IMG/VR virus record: IMGVR_UViG_3300044825_001064
Location: 1 to 64,000 of that record
DNA length: 64,000 bases
Direction: 5' to 3' (one strand)
Source of the DNA: a virus
The first letter of the stretch is position 1, and every line of letters starts with the position of its first letter. The notes under the pieces were generated by a model. The model searched no databases, was not told the origin of the DNA, and saw only the letters and a program-made list of their open reading frames with translations. Positions 1-6,926 of the stretch are shown here, one piece after another. The translations under genes were made by a program, and so were the position numbers.

Positions 1-2
1 AT

Positions 3-458
3 GCCCTTGAGGAGTTAGTCAAGCATAATCTCCGATTTGTGGTCTATACGGTGCGCAAACTAACCGCATGGAATCACAGCCGAGTGCCGCAAGAGGATTT
101 AATTGGACTGGGTAACGAGGCATTACTTAAGGCCGCTCGCCAATGGACTCCAAGCAATGGGGCAAAATTTGCCACTTACGCCAAGCGTTTTATTATCCGA
201 GGCGTTGAGCGAGGGTTAGACAATACCGAGAACCTTGTGCGTATACCCATCAAAGTACGAGAAGAAATCCGTAAAATGACCTATACGGAGCGAGCAGTAA
301 CGCAAACATTAGGTCGGGCCCCTACCATCCATGAACTGGCAACAATATTAAACAAGACCCCGAAAAGGATCAGCCAGCTCAAATTTTATTTAATCCAAGA
401 GCCAACATCGTTGGACGCATTAAACTTAGATAAATTGGAAGAGGAGCAAGATGATTAA
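3..458 (+). CDS. Phage sigma-70 family factor, regions 2-3 only (5' end outside window)
   Basis: Sigma-70-like factor that would direct RNA polymerase to phage promoters. The open frame runs in from the left edge (151 codons visible), so the true start is not seen. Region 2 is clear: NLRFVVYTVRKL, then DLIGLGNEALLKA and the FATYAKRFIIRGVERGL block that in housekeeping sigmas forms the -10 binding helix. Region 3 follows (VRIPIKVREEIRKM, then GRAPTIHELATILNKTPKRI, EPTSLDA). The protein ends in an acidic tail (EEEQDD) with no region 4, the part that reads -35 boxes and contacts activators. The stop overlaps the next gene by 8 bp. It is a plausible reader of the GCGTATTAGT promoters in this window. 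The family call is strong, the promoter link is inferred. Confidence 0.87.
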   Translation, partial: ALEELVKHNLRFVVYTVRKLTAWNHSRVPQEDLIGLGNEALLKAARQWTPSNGAKFATYAKRFIIRGVERGLDNTENLVRIPIKVREEIRKMTYTERAVTQTLGRAPTIHELATILNKTPKRISQLKFYLIQEPTSLDALNLDKLEEEQDD

Positions 459-774
459 GTTGACCGAAGAACAACAAATAGCATATAACCGGTACATTCG
501 AGCCAGAGACCGAGTAAAGATCGGCATGTACGGCAAAAAGAATAAAGGGGTGTGGATACCGCTATCGGATGTGATGTGTACGGTAGACATTACCGGATTA
601 AACCATCCGCTATTTGAGCAGAATGACGCGTGGTTAGAATACAAAGAGGCCAGCATGGCATGGTGGGCGATTGAGCCTGAGTTTCGCAAGACCGAGAAAA
701 TGAGCATGATTCGGGGCGATTACGGCAACGCGGACAACTGGCGCGAGAAAAAGCAATATTTCAAGGAGATGTAA
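451..774 (+). CDS. Hypothetical protein (107 aa)
   Basis: Unrecognised soluble protein. The ATG lies inside the end of the sigma gene (8-bp overlap), so translation is probably coupled to it. The sequence is rich in charged and aromatic residues (AYNRYIRARDRV; two Trp in MAWWAIEPEF; NADNWREKKQYF). No signal peptide, membrane segment or known motif was seen. Co-expression with the sigma factor makes a regulatory role possible, but nothing in the sequence shows one. Confidence 0.7.
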   Translation: MIKLTEEQQIAYNRYIRARDRVKIGMYGKKNKGVWIPLSDVMCTVDITGLNHPLFEQNDAWLEYKEASMAWWAIEPEFRKTEKMSMIRGDYGNADNWREKKQYFKEM

Positions 775-972
775 TTGAAAGCGATACCAACCGACATTTA
801 CAGCAAAGACGGCGATCTTATAGAGATAGAATTTCACAATATGGAAGGTGAATTCCTAGTCGTGGCGCACTGGGATCCAAATGACGCACAAACCAGTGAA
901 AACCGCGAGAAGTTCAGAAAATGGGCATATCGCATGGTGGAACAATTACAGGAGAAAAACGATGAGTTATAA
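775..972 (+). CDS. Hypothetical protein (65 aa), TTG start
   Basis: Small acidic protein of unknown function. The TTG start follows the previous stop directly (TAA-TTG), with the ribosome site AAGGAG just upstream inside the preceding gene. A TTG start is supported because it gives the full frame and good spacing. The product has a beta-type first half (DLIEIEFHNMEGEFLVVAHW) and a helical charged C-terminus. It overlaps the next gene by 11 bp. Confidence 0.62.
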   Translation: MKAIPTDIYSKDGDLIEIEFHNMEGEFLVVAHWDPNDAQTSENREKFRKWAYRMVEQLQEKNDEL

Positions 973-1114
973 ACAGGGTGACGATTACGCTGAAGACGAC
1001 CGCCAAGTATTTTTGGAGGAACAGAAACCATCCGGCAAACTGGAGAAATGGCTATTGTTATTTGTTGTCATTTACTTCGGCGGCCATTTAATTTATGCGT
1101 GGCACACTTCTTAG
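962..1114 (+). CDS. Small single-span membrane protein (50 aa)
   Basis: The ATG overlaps the end of the preceding gene by 11 bp, with GGAG 6 bases upstream. The first 30 residues are hydrophilic and acidic (DDYAEDDRQVFLEEQ). One hydrophobic segment follows (WLLLFVVIYFGGHLIYAW), ending three residues before the stop. This predicts an inner-membrane protein with a cytoplasmic N-terminus. It is the last gene of the sigma-led cluster. No family was recognised. Confidence 0.6.
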   Translation: MSYKQGDDYAEDDRQVFLEEQKPSGKLEKWLLLFVVIYFGGHLIYAWHTS

Positions 1115-1172
1115 GAATTTGTTGATAATGACTCTCATTTGCGAACCAAGAATCAATGACTTACAGAAGATT

Positions 1173-1392
1173 GGCACACTTGGCACACTTTTTTCCAGTA
1201 TTACCCTCTACCTTATAAATTTATTTTCTTTTTTAAAAAATAAAAAAAGTGAAAAGAAGTGTGCCTACTGTGCCACTGACCACTTAAGTCATTGATTTTA
1301 TTAAAGCGAGCCAAAAAGAAGTGTGCCAATTTACTGCCAATTTGCTGCCAATTTTGGGTCGAAGTGTGCCAATTTTCATAATGTGAAATATT
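1173..1392 (+). repeat. Iteron-like repeat region upstream of the primase-helicase gene
   Basis: Gene-free region 1115-1438. It holds five copies of AAGTGTGCC: two tandem inverted copies near 1173-1190, and direct copies at 1257, 1319 and 1362. CTGCCAATTT units lie in between, and an A/T-rich tract runs about 1205-1250. The block from about 1253 to 1392 recurs, diverged but colinear, at 61296-61435. Iterons plus an A/T-rich stretch next to a replicative primase-helicase fit a replication origin or a multi-site regulator region. Neither is shown directly. Confidence 0.6.
1373..1389. promoter_or_regulatory. Operator-like near-palindrome upstream of primase-helicase
   Basis: TTTTCATAATGTGAAAT is a partial dyad (TTTCA-N5-TGAAA). 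Close relatives lie at 14361, 61417, 61776 and 61802, all upstream of genes. It sits about 17 bp before the phage promoter motif, where a bound protein could control the primase-helicase gene. Confidence 0.45.
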
Positions 1393-1405
1393 TTGACAGG
1401 AAAAT

Positions 1406-1422
1406 GCGTATTAGTTAGGATA
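1406..1422 (+). promoter_or_regulatory. Phage promoter motif, primase-helicase copy
   Basis: GCGTATTAGT at 1406-1415 followed by TAGGAT and an A at 1422. This copy also carries a perfect TTGACA (1394-1399) exactly 17 bp before TAGGAT, so host sigma-70 might use it too. The gene starts at 1439 behind a GGA-type ribosome site. Confidence 0.75.
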
Positions 1423-1438
1423 AGAAAAAAGGAAACAT

Positions 1439-3751
1439 ATGCTTCAAAAACCACCCGCTTTACCCGTAGACTTTAATGAGATACCGCTAGACCTTAAGAC
1501 CATCCCTCGTTTCCTATTGTGGAAATATACCTTGGTCGGTGATGCGGAGCACCAAAAATGGTCTAAGTTACCCGTCCAGCCGACAGGCAAGGCGGCTTCA
1601 TCTACCAACCCAGCAACATGGACAGATTTTTTAACAGCACAAAAGGCGTACGAGAATGGGAATTTTGATGGAATTGGCTTTGTTTTTACAGGTGACGATG
1701 ATCTTGTTGGTGTCGACATTGATGACTGTCGCGATCCTACCACCGGTGATTTGTCTGATTTTGCTAGAAAAATTATCGACAATGTTAAAGGCTATTGTGA
1801 AGTCAGTCCGTCCGGCACAGGAGTAAAGATATTCACCAGGGCAAACCTCCAGTCCGCCCACGTTGACCATTCCGTAGGCCTGGAGATCTACCCAAAGTCC
1901 CGCTACTTCACCATCACAGGGCATAAGTTACAAGGCGATCTGCCAACTGAGAAACAAGATCTGTCCGCCCATGTGCCGGCTCGCACATTGACCCGCACAG
2001 GCGACGATGATTTTGCGAACTACACGCCACCAGTCGAGGGATGGGATTTGCCCCGCGTTGAAGCGGAATTGCTATCCGAACTCGATCCTGAGTGTGGCTA
2101 TGATGAATGGAAGAATATCGGCATGGCACTGCACCATCAGTTTGAGGGTGACGTAGAGGCGCTCGAAGCATGGGATCGTTGGAGCGCACAGTCACACAAG
2201 TACACCAGCACAGGGATGAATTCCTGCGCGAATAAATGGAAATCATTTCGAGGGCAAGGCATCACACTGCGCTCATTGATTTTTAAGGTGAACCAAAAAA
2301 AGTTACAGACTGCACTAGCAAACGGCGAAATCGTGCTCGACCACTCCAATCCACTGGATCATGCACGTAAGTTTTTGCAGTCTAATTACGCCGTTGAGGG
2401 CGGGTACAAATTAGTGCACTATGCGCAAGAGTTTTTTATCTACACAGGCACGCACTACACGTTTATCGAAGAGGCCACCATCCGCTCGCAGATGTATAAG
2501 TTTTTAGATAAATGCCAGAAGCAAGACCGTAAGGGCAACCTTGTGCCGTTCAATGCCAATCCGGCCGCAGTGAACTCGGCCATCGATGCGCTAAAGTCAA
2601 TCGTGCACCTTGCTAATGATCCAAACTCCAAACCACCAGTATGGCTTGATGGGTTTGAAATAAACAACCCACCCGCAGGGAAGTTGATCAGTATGAAAAA
2701 CGGCCTATTCCAAATGGATCAGCTCGTTTTATTCCCGCACTCACTGGGCTTCTTTACATACAACAGTTTGCCGTTCGAGTACAACCCCAGCGCAAAATGC
2801 CCACAATGGCTTAAATTCCTCGATGATGTGTGGGGCGATGATGAGGAGGCAATCAGCCTATTACAGGAGTATTTTGGTTACATTCTCAGTGGCGACACGA
2901 TGCAACAAAAGTTTTTAAACATCATAGGTCCGCGACGTAGCGGGAAGGGCACGATCAACCGCGTGCTCACCGAACTGCTGGGTCAGGCCAACGTGGTATC
3001 GCCGCAGATGGAGGAGTTGTGTGATACGTTCGGGCTGCAGCCATGGTTAGGCAAACAGCTAGCGAGTTTCACCGACGCGCGTGTGACGCCGAAGAACTCA
3101 GCCGGCGTAGTGTCGCAGCTATTGCGTATCGTAGGTGCGGATACCGTGACAGTGAACCGTAAAAACAAAGAGTCGTGGTCAGGCTATCTGCCAACCCGCA
3201 TCATTGTGTATTCTAACGAGATGCTTCAGTTGGCCGAGAACTCCAACGCACTGACCGGCCGTATGTTGGTGCTTACTATGACAAACAGCTTCTTTAATAA
3301 AGAGGACTTTTCTTTGGCAGATCGACTGACTCAAGAGTTGGCCGGCATTTTTAACTGGGCGATCGAGGGGCACATCAGGCGCACCAAGCGGACTGGGCAG
3401 CGATTCATTCAGCCAAAGTCAGCAGAGGGTACGCTCGAACTCATGACCGAGTTGTCAAACCCGCTAGCCGCATTTATGACTGAAGTTGTAGAGTTCGGCG
3501 ACGGGTACGAGGTCGGTAAAGACGATTTGTTTGCGTGCTACAAACACTGGGCGATCAAGAAGAATTACCACCCAGGCACAGAGATGTCGTTTAAACGCCG
3601 TTTCTTAGCCGCCACCCAAGAGTTGCGGGTGCAGAGTTACCGGCGCAGAGAAGGCGATGAGACTGTGTACGTGTACCTTGGCGTCAAACTTAAACCAAAG
3701 GCACAGGCGTACGCCGATGGCATATCTAACTTTGAAAAAGAGATATTTTAA
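1439..3751 (+). CDS. Primase-polymerase / SF3 replicative helicase (770 aa)
   Basis: Replication protein that probably primes and unwinds phage DNA. An archaeo-eukaryotic-type primase domain occupies about residues 1-180, with GVDIDDC (91-97) as the metal-binding acidic motif and SPSGTGVKIF (123-132). It resembles the primase-polymerase of deep-sea phage NrS-1. A PriCT-2 type linker spans about 205-283. A D5/P4-type superfamily 3 helicase follows, with Walker A GPRRSGKGT at 497-505, a Walker B-like LASFTDAR near 540 and motif C RIIVYSNEM near 585-595. It has its own promoter motif and repeat region upstream and is followed with no gap by small genes. Confidence 0.9.
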   Translation: MLQKPPALPVDFNEIPLDLKTIPRFLLWKYTLVGDAEHQKWSKLPVQPTGKAASSTNPATWTDFLTAQKAYENGNFDGIGFVFTGDDDLVGVDIDDCRDPTTGDLSDFARKIIDNVKGYCEVSPSGTGVKIFTRANLQSAHVDHSVGLEIYPKSRYFTITGHKLQGDLPTEKQDLSAHVPARTLTRTGDDDFANYTPPVEGWDLPRVEAELLSELDPECGYDEWKNIGMALHHQFEGDVEALEAWDRWSAQSHKYTSTGMNSCANKWKSFRGQGITLRSLIFKVNQKKLQTALANGEIVLDHSNPLDHARKFLQSNYAVEGGYKLVHYAQEFFIYTGTHYTFIEEATIRSQMYKFLDKCQKQDRKGNLVPFNANPAAVNSAIDALKSIVHLANDPNSKPPVWLDGFEINNPPAGKLISMKNGLFQMDQLVLFPHSLGFFTYNSLPFEYNPSAKCPQWLKFLDDVWGDDEEAISLLQEYFGYILSGDTMQQKFLNIIGPRRSGKGTINRVLTELLGQANVVSPQMEELCDTFGLQPWLGKQLASFTDARVTPKNSAGVVSQLLRIVGADTVTVNRKNKESWSGYLPTRIIVYSNEMLQLAENSNALTGRMLVLTMTNSFFNKEDFSLADRLTQELAGIFNWAIEGHIRRTKRTGQRFIQPKSAEGTLELMTELSNPLAAFMTEVVEFGDGYEVGKDDLFACYKHWAIKKNYHPGTEMSFKRRFLAATQELRVQSYRRREGDETVYVYLGVKLKPKAQAYADGISNFEKEIF

Positions 3752-3886
3752 ATGGACGAGAAAGACAAACTAATGTTTTTTGCTGGCATGGCCTTAGTTG
3801 GCTTGGTATTACGTGGCGAGTCACCAGACAATGCAGCTAAAATGGCGCGCGAGTACGCAGAAGCCATGCTCAAACAAGACCAATGA
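3752..3886 (+). CDS. Hypothetical small protein (44 aa)
   Basis: The ATG starts on the base after the primase-helicase stop codon, and the TGA overlaps the next ATG (ATGA). The product has a hydrophobic stretch (LMFFAGMALVGLVLRG) followed by an amphipathic charged helix. This perfect tiling supports a real gene. The function is unknown and a weak membrane association is possible. Confidence 0.55.
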   Translation: MDEKDKLMFFAGMALVGLVLRGESPDNAAKMAREYAEAMLKQDQ

Positions 3887-4131
3887 AAAACTATGGATTT
3901 AAGAAAACGACTCTTAGAAACGACTTCACGGCAATTTTTGGAGGAGTGGGAAAAAGGCGTGTCATTTTTGTTAACCCAAAAGGTAAAGCCAACCCGTTCA
4001 AGCGCACCAGAATGCAAATGCACCGACGTGCCGCGCAAGGATGGCGAAACAAAACCTTTGGGAGACTTACCGCTTTGAAGATGCGATTGAAATACGGGAT
4101 TAAAAGCCCAGTCAGGAGATTTAGAATATGA
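3883..4131 (+). CDS. Hypothetical basic protein (82 aa), with a competing frame
   Basis: Very basic protein (many Arg/Lys, no acidic cluster). It tiles exactly between its neighbours by ATGA overlaps at both ends, which is the main reason for choosing this frame. A second frame at 3893-4078 encodes a 61-aa protein with natural-looking composition and a Cys-x-Cys, but it has no ribosome site. Either or both may be translated. No family was recognised. The charge would suit nucleic-acid binding. Confidence 0.5.
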   Translation: MKNYGFKKTTLRNDFTAIFGGVGKRRVIFVNPKGKANPFKRTRMQMHRRAAQGWRNKTFGRLTALKMRLKYGIKSPVRRFRI

Positions 4132-4385
4132 ATCGTAATTGGCATTATGGTGACACCCAACTGCACTATCTGTATGCAGATCAACATGGCCGCATCATCG
4201 GCGAGACGGCGCTCTTAGGCCACGCACGCAAAGGCATGCACTCGTGCACCGTTTACCCAACGCCAACAGAAAGCGTTACACTTGGTGTGTATGTTACTTT
4301 TGAATCAGCAAAAAACGCGATTGAATCGTATTGGTTTAGGAAAGACAACACGTTGGACAACTTAATTGAAAGCAAGGAGAGTTGA
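4128..4385 (+). CDS. Hypothetical protein (85 aa)
   Basis: Coupled to the previous gene by an ATGA overlap. The product has beta-hairpin-like segments (LHYLYADQHGRIIGE) and a C-terminal helix, resembling small phage proteins of unknown fold. There is no membrane segment or cysteine motif. Part of the run of small genes behind the primase-helicase. Confidence 0.62.
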   Translation: MNRNWHYGDTQLHYLYADQHGRIIGETALLGHARKGMHSCTVYPTPTESVTLGVYVTFESAKNAIESYWFRKDNTLDNLIESKES

Positions 4386-4388
4386 ACT

Positions 4389-4526
4389 ATGAAATACGCA
4401 TTTATGCTTATTGAATTAGCTTGCATGATCACTGGCGCGATATCCGCGGTGTACGGTGACATCGAGGGCGCGACATTGCTGTGGGCCGTGGCGATCTACA
4501 TGACGATCCAACGCAACAACGCATAA
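4389..4526 (+). CDS. Small membrane protein (45 aa)
   Basis: Starts 3 bp after the previous stop with an AAGGAGAG ribosome site inside that gene. Two hydrophobic stretches are seen (FMLIELACMITGAISAVYG and GATLLWAVAIYMTI), separated by a short acidic loop, which predicts a hairpin in the inner membrane. Unknown function. Confidence 0.58.
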   Translation: MKYAFMLIELACMITGAISAVYGDIEGATLLWAVAIYMTIQRNNA

Positions 4527-4577
4527 CAGATAATATATGATCCATAAACACGCAAAAAGCCGTATAAAAGGCAATAT

Positions 4578-4805
4578 ATGAGCCGTAAAATGATCGACCC
4601 GCCGAACGGTTGGAAGTACGGTTTCCCAAAAGAAATACCAGAAGATGTCGACAACACCGTGCAGTGGCTCATCGAGAACGGCTATCCCGAGGCAGAGATC
4701 AAACGATTAGGCGACAGTTTTTATGTACGAGGATGGTGGGAAGAAAAACACGAGTACGAGATATGCAGTTTAGAAAAGGCCGAAGAGTTTGCAAAGAAAA
4801 GCTAA
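4578..4805 (+). CDS. Hypothetical protein (75 aa)
   Basis: Small acidic protein with PPNGWKYGFPKEIP near the start and a WWEEKHEYEICSLEKAEEFAKKS tail (given here only as a guide to composition). About 50 bp of A/T-rich non-coding DNA precede it. No family was recognised. An alternative frame (4610-4834) looks like a shadow because its composition is Arg-rich and irregular. Confidence 0.6.
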   Translation: MSRKMIDPPNGWKYGFPKEIPEDVDNTVQWLIENGYPEAEIKRLGDSFYVRGWWEEKHEYEICSLEKAEEFAKKS

Positions 4806-4808
4806 CAA

Positions 4809-5084
4809 ATGAACGCATACGAATTAGCAGATAAATTGCAAGAATTGGATGCAAAACTGCATTTAATAGTTTTGTTTAAATCAGCAGTTATGCTTCGCCA
4901 ACAAGCAAACCGCATAGCGGAGTTATCAAAAAATGTTGATGAGCTGGAAGAAGAGTTGCTAAAAGCACCACAAATAAAAGAGTTAAGTGATGAGGAAATA
5001 GAAGAAGTTATGTATAAATGCGACTGGGCATACGACCCTGTTGCATTTGCTAGAGCAATACTAAAGAAAGCGAGTGAGAAATGA
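4809..5084 (+). CDS. Tandem paralogue 1 with ELSDEEI...FARAILKKASEK tail (91 aa)
   Basis: First of four consecutive small genes that share a C-terminal module: ELSDEEI, a variable middle, then FARAILKKASEK. Such a module (often ending in RAIE) is common in phage proteins of unknown role. The N-terminus MNAYELA is shared with the next gene, and a coiled-coil segment lies at about residues 30-55. The stop overlaps the next start (ATGA). The array looks like duplication followed by N-terminal exchange. Confidence 0.65.
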   Translation: MNAYELADKLQELDAKLHLIVLFKSAVMLRQQANRIAELSKNVDELEEELLKAPQIKELSDEEIEEVMYKCDWAYDPVAFARAILKKASEK

Positions 5085-5395
5085 ACGCATACGAATTAGC
5101 AGAACAAGCAAAAGAAATAAGCACGACCATTGAAGCATTGGAGTGGGTGCAAAAGGTTAGTCCTTTGCTTATTCAGCAAGCAAAAGAAATAGAGCGATTG
5201 ATTGGTGCCGAGCCAATAACCTATGGGATGCTTACATTTTGCAAAAATTGTGGCGAACAAAATCCTTACTACACCGCACCGAAAGAGTTAAGTGATGAGG
5301 AGATAGAAAAGATAGCGGTTCGATACTACGTTGGTTCAAGAATATTACCTATTCAGTTTGCTAGAGCAATACTAAAGAAAGCGAGTGAAAAATGA
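5081..5395 (+). CDS. Tandem paralogue 2 (104 aa)
   Basis: Shares MNAYELA at the N-terminus with its upstream neighbour and ends in the same FARAILKKASEK. It differs by an insert with a possible metal-binding CKNCGEQNPYY. Its start overlaps the upstream stop by 4 bp and its own stop overlaps the next gene. The function is unknown. The shared tail suggests all members of the array bind one common partner. Confidence 0.65.
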   Translation: MNAYELAEQAKEISTTIEALEWVQKVSPLLIQQAKEIERLIGAEPITYGMLTFCKNCGEQNPYYTAPKELSDEEIEKIAVRYYVGSRILPIQFARAILKKASEK

Positions 5396-5628
5396 ATAAT
5401 GAACCAGTAGCGTGGATGATTATAGATGTGGATAACGGAAAATCACTTCAGTTTGAAGAAAACAAATTTTCAGAAATAAATATCCCACTCTACACCACAC
5501 CACAAATAAAAGAGTTAAGTAATGAGGAAATAAATGAAATTGCTTCTATGTGTTCTGTAAATGAGTCTGGTCAAATAAATACTAGGGAATTTGCTAGAGC
5601 AATACTAAAGAAAGCGAGTGAGAAATGA
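5392..5628 (+). CDS. Tandem paralogue 3 with NEPVAWM head (78 aa)
   Basis: Carries the EPVAWM...PLYTTPQ head seen in many phage hypothetical proteins, joined to the array's ELSNEEI and FARAILKKASEK tail. The head is unlike that of paralogues 1 and 2, so it looks like a modular exchange in front of a fixed tail. Coupled by ATGA overlaps on both sides. The biochemical role is unknown. Confidence 0.66.
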   Translation: MNNEPVAWMIIDVDNGKSLQFEENKFSEINIPLYTTPQIKELSNEEINEIASMCSVNESGQINTREFARAILKKASEK

Positions 5629-5828
5629 ATAAACCAAATTATGTAGCAGAGGCACCGTACCAACCCGGCTACGAGGACGCAGTTATTACGGAGTCTAAGC
5701 CAGTTTTAACCGGAATCTACAAGTCAAAACCCCTTACAGATGAAGAGATTACGGGGATTCGAATGACAACCGAGGGTGATGCAATTGCATTCGCCCGCGC
5801 GATTGAACGGAGGCATGGAATCAAATGA
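5625..5828 (+). CDS. Tandem paralogue 4 with diverged tail (67 aa)
   Basis: Last member of the array. Its tail is more diverged (PLTDEEITGI, then AFARAIERRHGIK) and is closer to the widespread phage RAIE ending than to its three neighbours. This suggests it is the older copy. Overlaps the next gene by 4 bp. Unknown function. Confidence 0.62.
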   Translation: MNKPNYVAEAPYQPGYEDAVITESKPVLTGIYKSKPLTDEEITGIRMTTEGDAIAFARAIERRHGIK

Positions 5829-6028
5829 TTTTAAATACAAATGAACTAATGGATGGTCTGGTGGCGTTGACATATTTCCTGTATTTGTTTCTTGGACTAT
5901 GGGGTCTTGCCGCTGTGTTAGATAAACTATTTGGTGGAAAAAACAATTACTTAGTTGTATGGCATTTTGTGTTAGGTAGTATGTGGGTAGCTGCACCGTA
6001 TGTAGTCTGGTTTAACGCAGGTAAATAA
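5825..6028 (+). CDS. Membrane protein (67 aa)
   Basis: Two hydrophobic segments (about residues 11-32, GLVALTYFLYLFLGLWGLAA, and 43-62, LVVWHFVLGSMWVAAPYVVW) are separated by a basic loop. It starts inside the preceding gene with an ATGA overlap. Small two-span proteins in early or middle phage regions can act on the host envelope. No family was recognised. Confidence 0.6.
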   Translation: MILNTNELMDGLVALTYFLYLFLGLWGLAAVLDKLFGGKNNYLVVWHFVLGSMWVAAPYVVWFNAGK

Positions 6029-6039
6029 AAGGAAAATTT

Positions 6040-6255
6040 ATGACCAAGAAAAAGCAGATTGACATTGAGTTTGAACCGGGCTGGGCCGACGACATGGAAC
6101 TTAGCCAAGAAGAATACGACGCCCTAATTAATGGGATACAACAATTAGTAGCCACAGGAGAGATCTTTGAAAACGCCACGCCCATTGAAGAATTGCCGGA
6201 AGAAGAGCAGCAAGCGATATTGGAATCGATCGCCCGTAAAAACAAAAGACACTAA
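6040..6255 (+). CDS. Acidic hypothetical protein (71 aa)
   Basis: Ribosome site AGGAAA before the ATG. Strongly acidic and helical (LSQEEYDALINGIQQLV; EELPEEEQQAILESI). Its 3' end lies next to a metallopeptidase-like frame that has no convincing start of its own, in the +1 frame. This gene may therefore be the 5' part of a longer protein made by +1 frameshifting, or the two may be separate genes. Confidence 0.6.
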   Translation: MTKKKQIDIEFEPGWADDMELSQEEYDALINGIQQLVATGEIFENATPIEELPEEEQQAILESIARKNKRH

Positions 6256-6838
6256 AAAGCCGTATTACATTGCGGACACCGGCCACTTTGGGATCCGCAT
6301 CAAGGTGTGTTTCAGTGACGCTGCATTCCAGCAGGCTGTCATTGATTCCAAGATTACAACCAAGCACACCGCGCTCGATGTCGGTATGGCAGAGTCGCAT
6401 TTTATTGAGCAAGAGGGCACAACTAACGCCATGCTTGCGATCGTATTTAATTACGAAGAGATGGCGAAATGCGACGCGTTAGAACGGTTGGGTGTAATCT
6501 ATCACGAGGTATCGCACACTGTCACGCACGTGTTCGAGTACATCGGTGAAGAGGAAACTAAAGTAGGCGATGAGTCACGCTCTTATCTAGGCGAGCATAT
6601 TTTTAAACAAGTATTTGGCATTTATGCTACGGAGGAAGACAAGCGTGAGCGTGCTAGAGAAAGAGATCGAGAAGCATTTAGTAAACTTGGTAAAAAAATC
6701 AGGGGGGCTAAGCTACAAGTGGATCAGCACCGTGACCGGGGTCCCGGATCGGATAGTATTCATACGCAATCAGGTGTTTTTAGTGGAACTAAAGACGGAG
6801 ACGGGGAAGCTGAGTCCGAGACAAGGACTGGTTTTTGA
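6167..6838 (+). CDS. HExxH metallopeptidase-like protein, start uncertain
   Basis: The frame contains HEVSH (nt 6503-6517) preceded by the hydrophobic turn GVIY and followed by TVTHVFEYIGEEE. This is the arrangement of zinc metallopeptidases of the HExxH class, with possible third ligands downstream. The convincing protein sequence begins near nt 6256. No ATG or GTG lies in frame there; the only upstream starts are TTG codons (6167, 6185) inside the acidic gene 6040-6255. The end overlaps the VRR-NUC gene by about 190 bp, and its Arg/Asp-rich tail looks less natural than the VRR-NUC frame. The domain is fairly sure, the gene boundaries are not. Confidence 0.5.
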   Translation: MKTPRPLKNCRKKSSKRYWNRSPVKTKDTKKPYYIADTGHFGIRIKVCFSDAAFQQAVIDSKITTKHTALDVGMAESHFIEQEGTTNAMLAIVFNYEEMAKCDALERLGVIYHEVSHTVTHVFEYIGEEETKVGDESRSYLGEHIFKQVFGIYATEEDKRERARERDREAFSKLGKKIRGAKLQVDQHRDRGPGSDSIHTQSGVFSGTKDGDGEAESETRTGF

Positions 6839-6926
6839 TCAGTTAGGCGAGGCCGGCTTTCCAGTGCATATATTACATTCCAAAGAAGACGTAGAGGACT
6901 TTATTAATGCGGCGATTAAATCCTGA
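6645..6926 (+). CDS. VRR-NUC domain nuclease (93 aa)
   Basis: PD-(D/E)xK-type nuclease of the small phage VRR-NUC family, thought to act in phage recombination or replication. The core is present: a GGLSYKW strand, GVPDRIVFI (D35 as metal ligand), FLVELKTETGKL (E48 and K50 catalytic) and SPRQ (57-60). A GTG start was chosen because GGAGGA lies 8 bp upstream and it gives the usual length of about 90-100 aa. The frame is open further upstream (ATG at 6624), so a longer form cannot be excluded. Overlaps the HNH gene by 20 bp. Confidence 0.85.
   Translation: MSVLEKEIEKHLVNLVKKSGGLSYKWISTVTGVPDRIVFIRNQVFLVELKTETGKLSPRQGLVFDQLGEAGFPVHILHSKEDVEDFINAAIKS

Noticed and set aside
1095-1295. Reading frame of 66 codons over the A/T tract and iterons before primase-helicase
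   Set aside because: It starts inside the end of the preceding membrane-protein gene and crosses the repeat block. The product is low-complexity Phe/Leu/Lys/Asn.
4809-5828. Direct DNA repeats in the four tandem small genes as a CRISPR array or insertion element
   Set aside because: The repeated DNA codes for the shared FARAILKKASEK tail in frame in each gene. The spacing is irregular and gene-sized.
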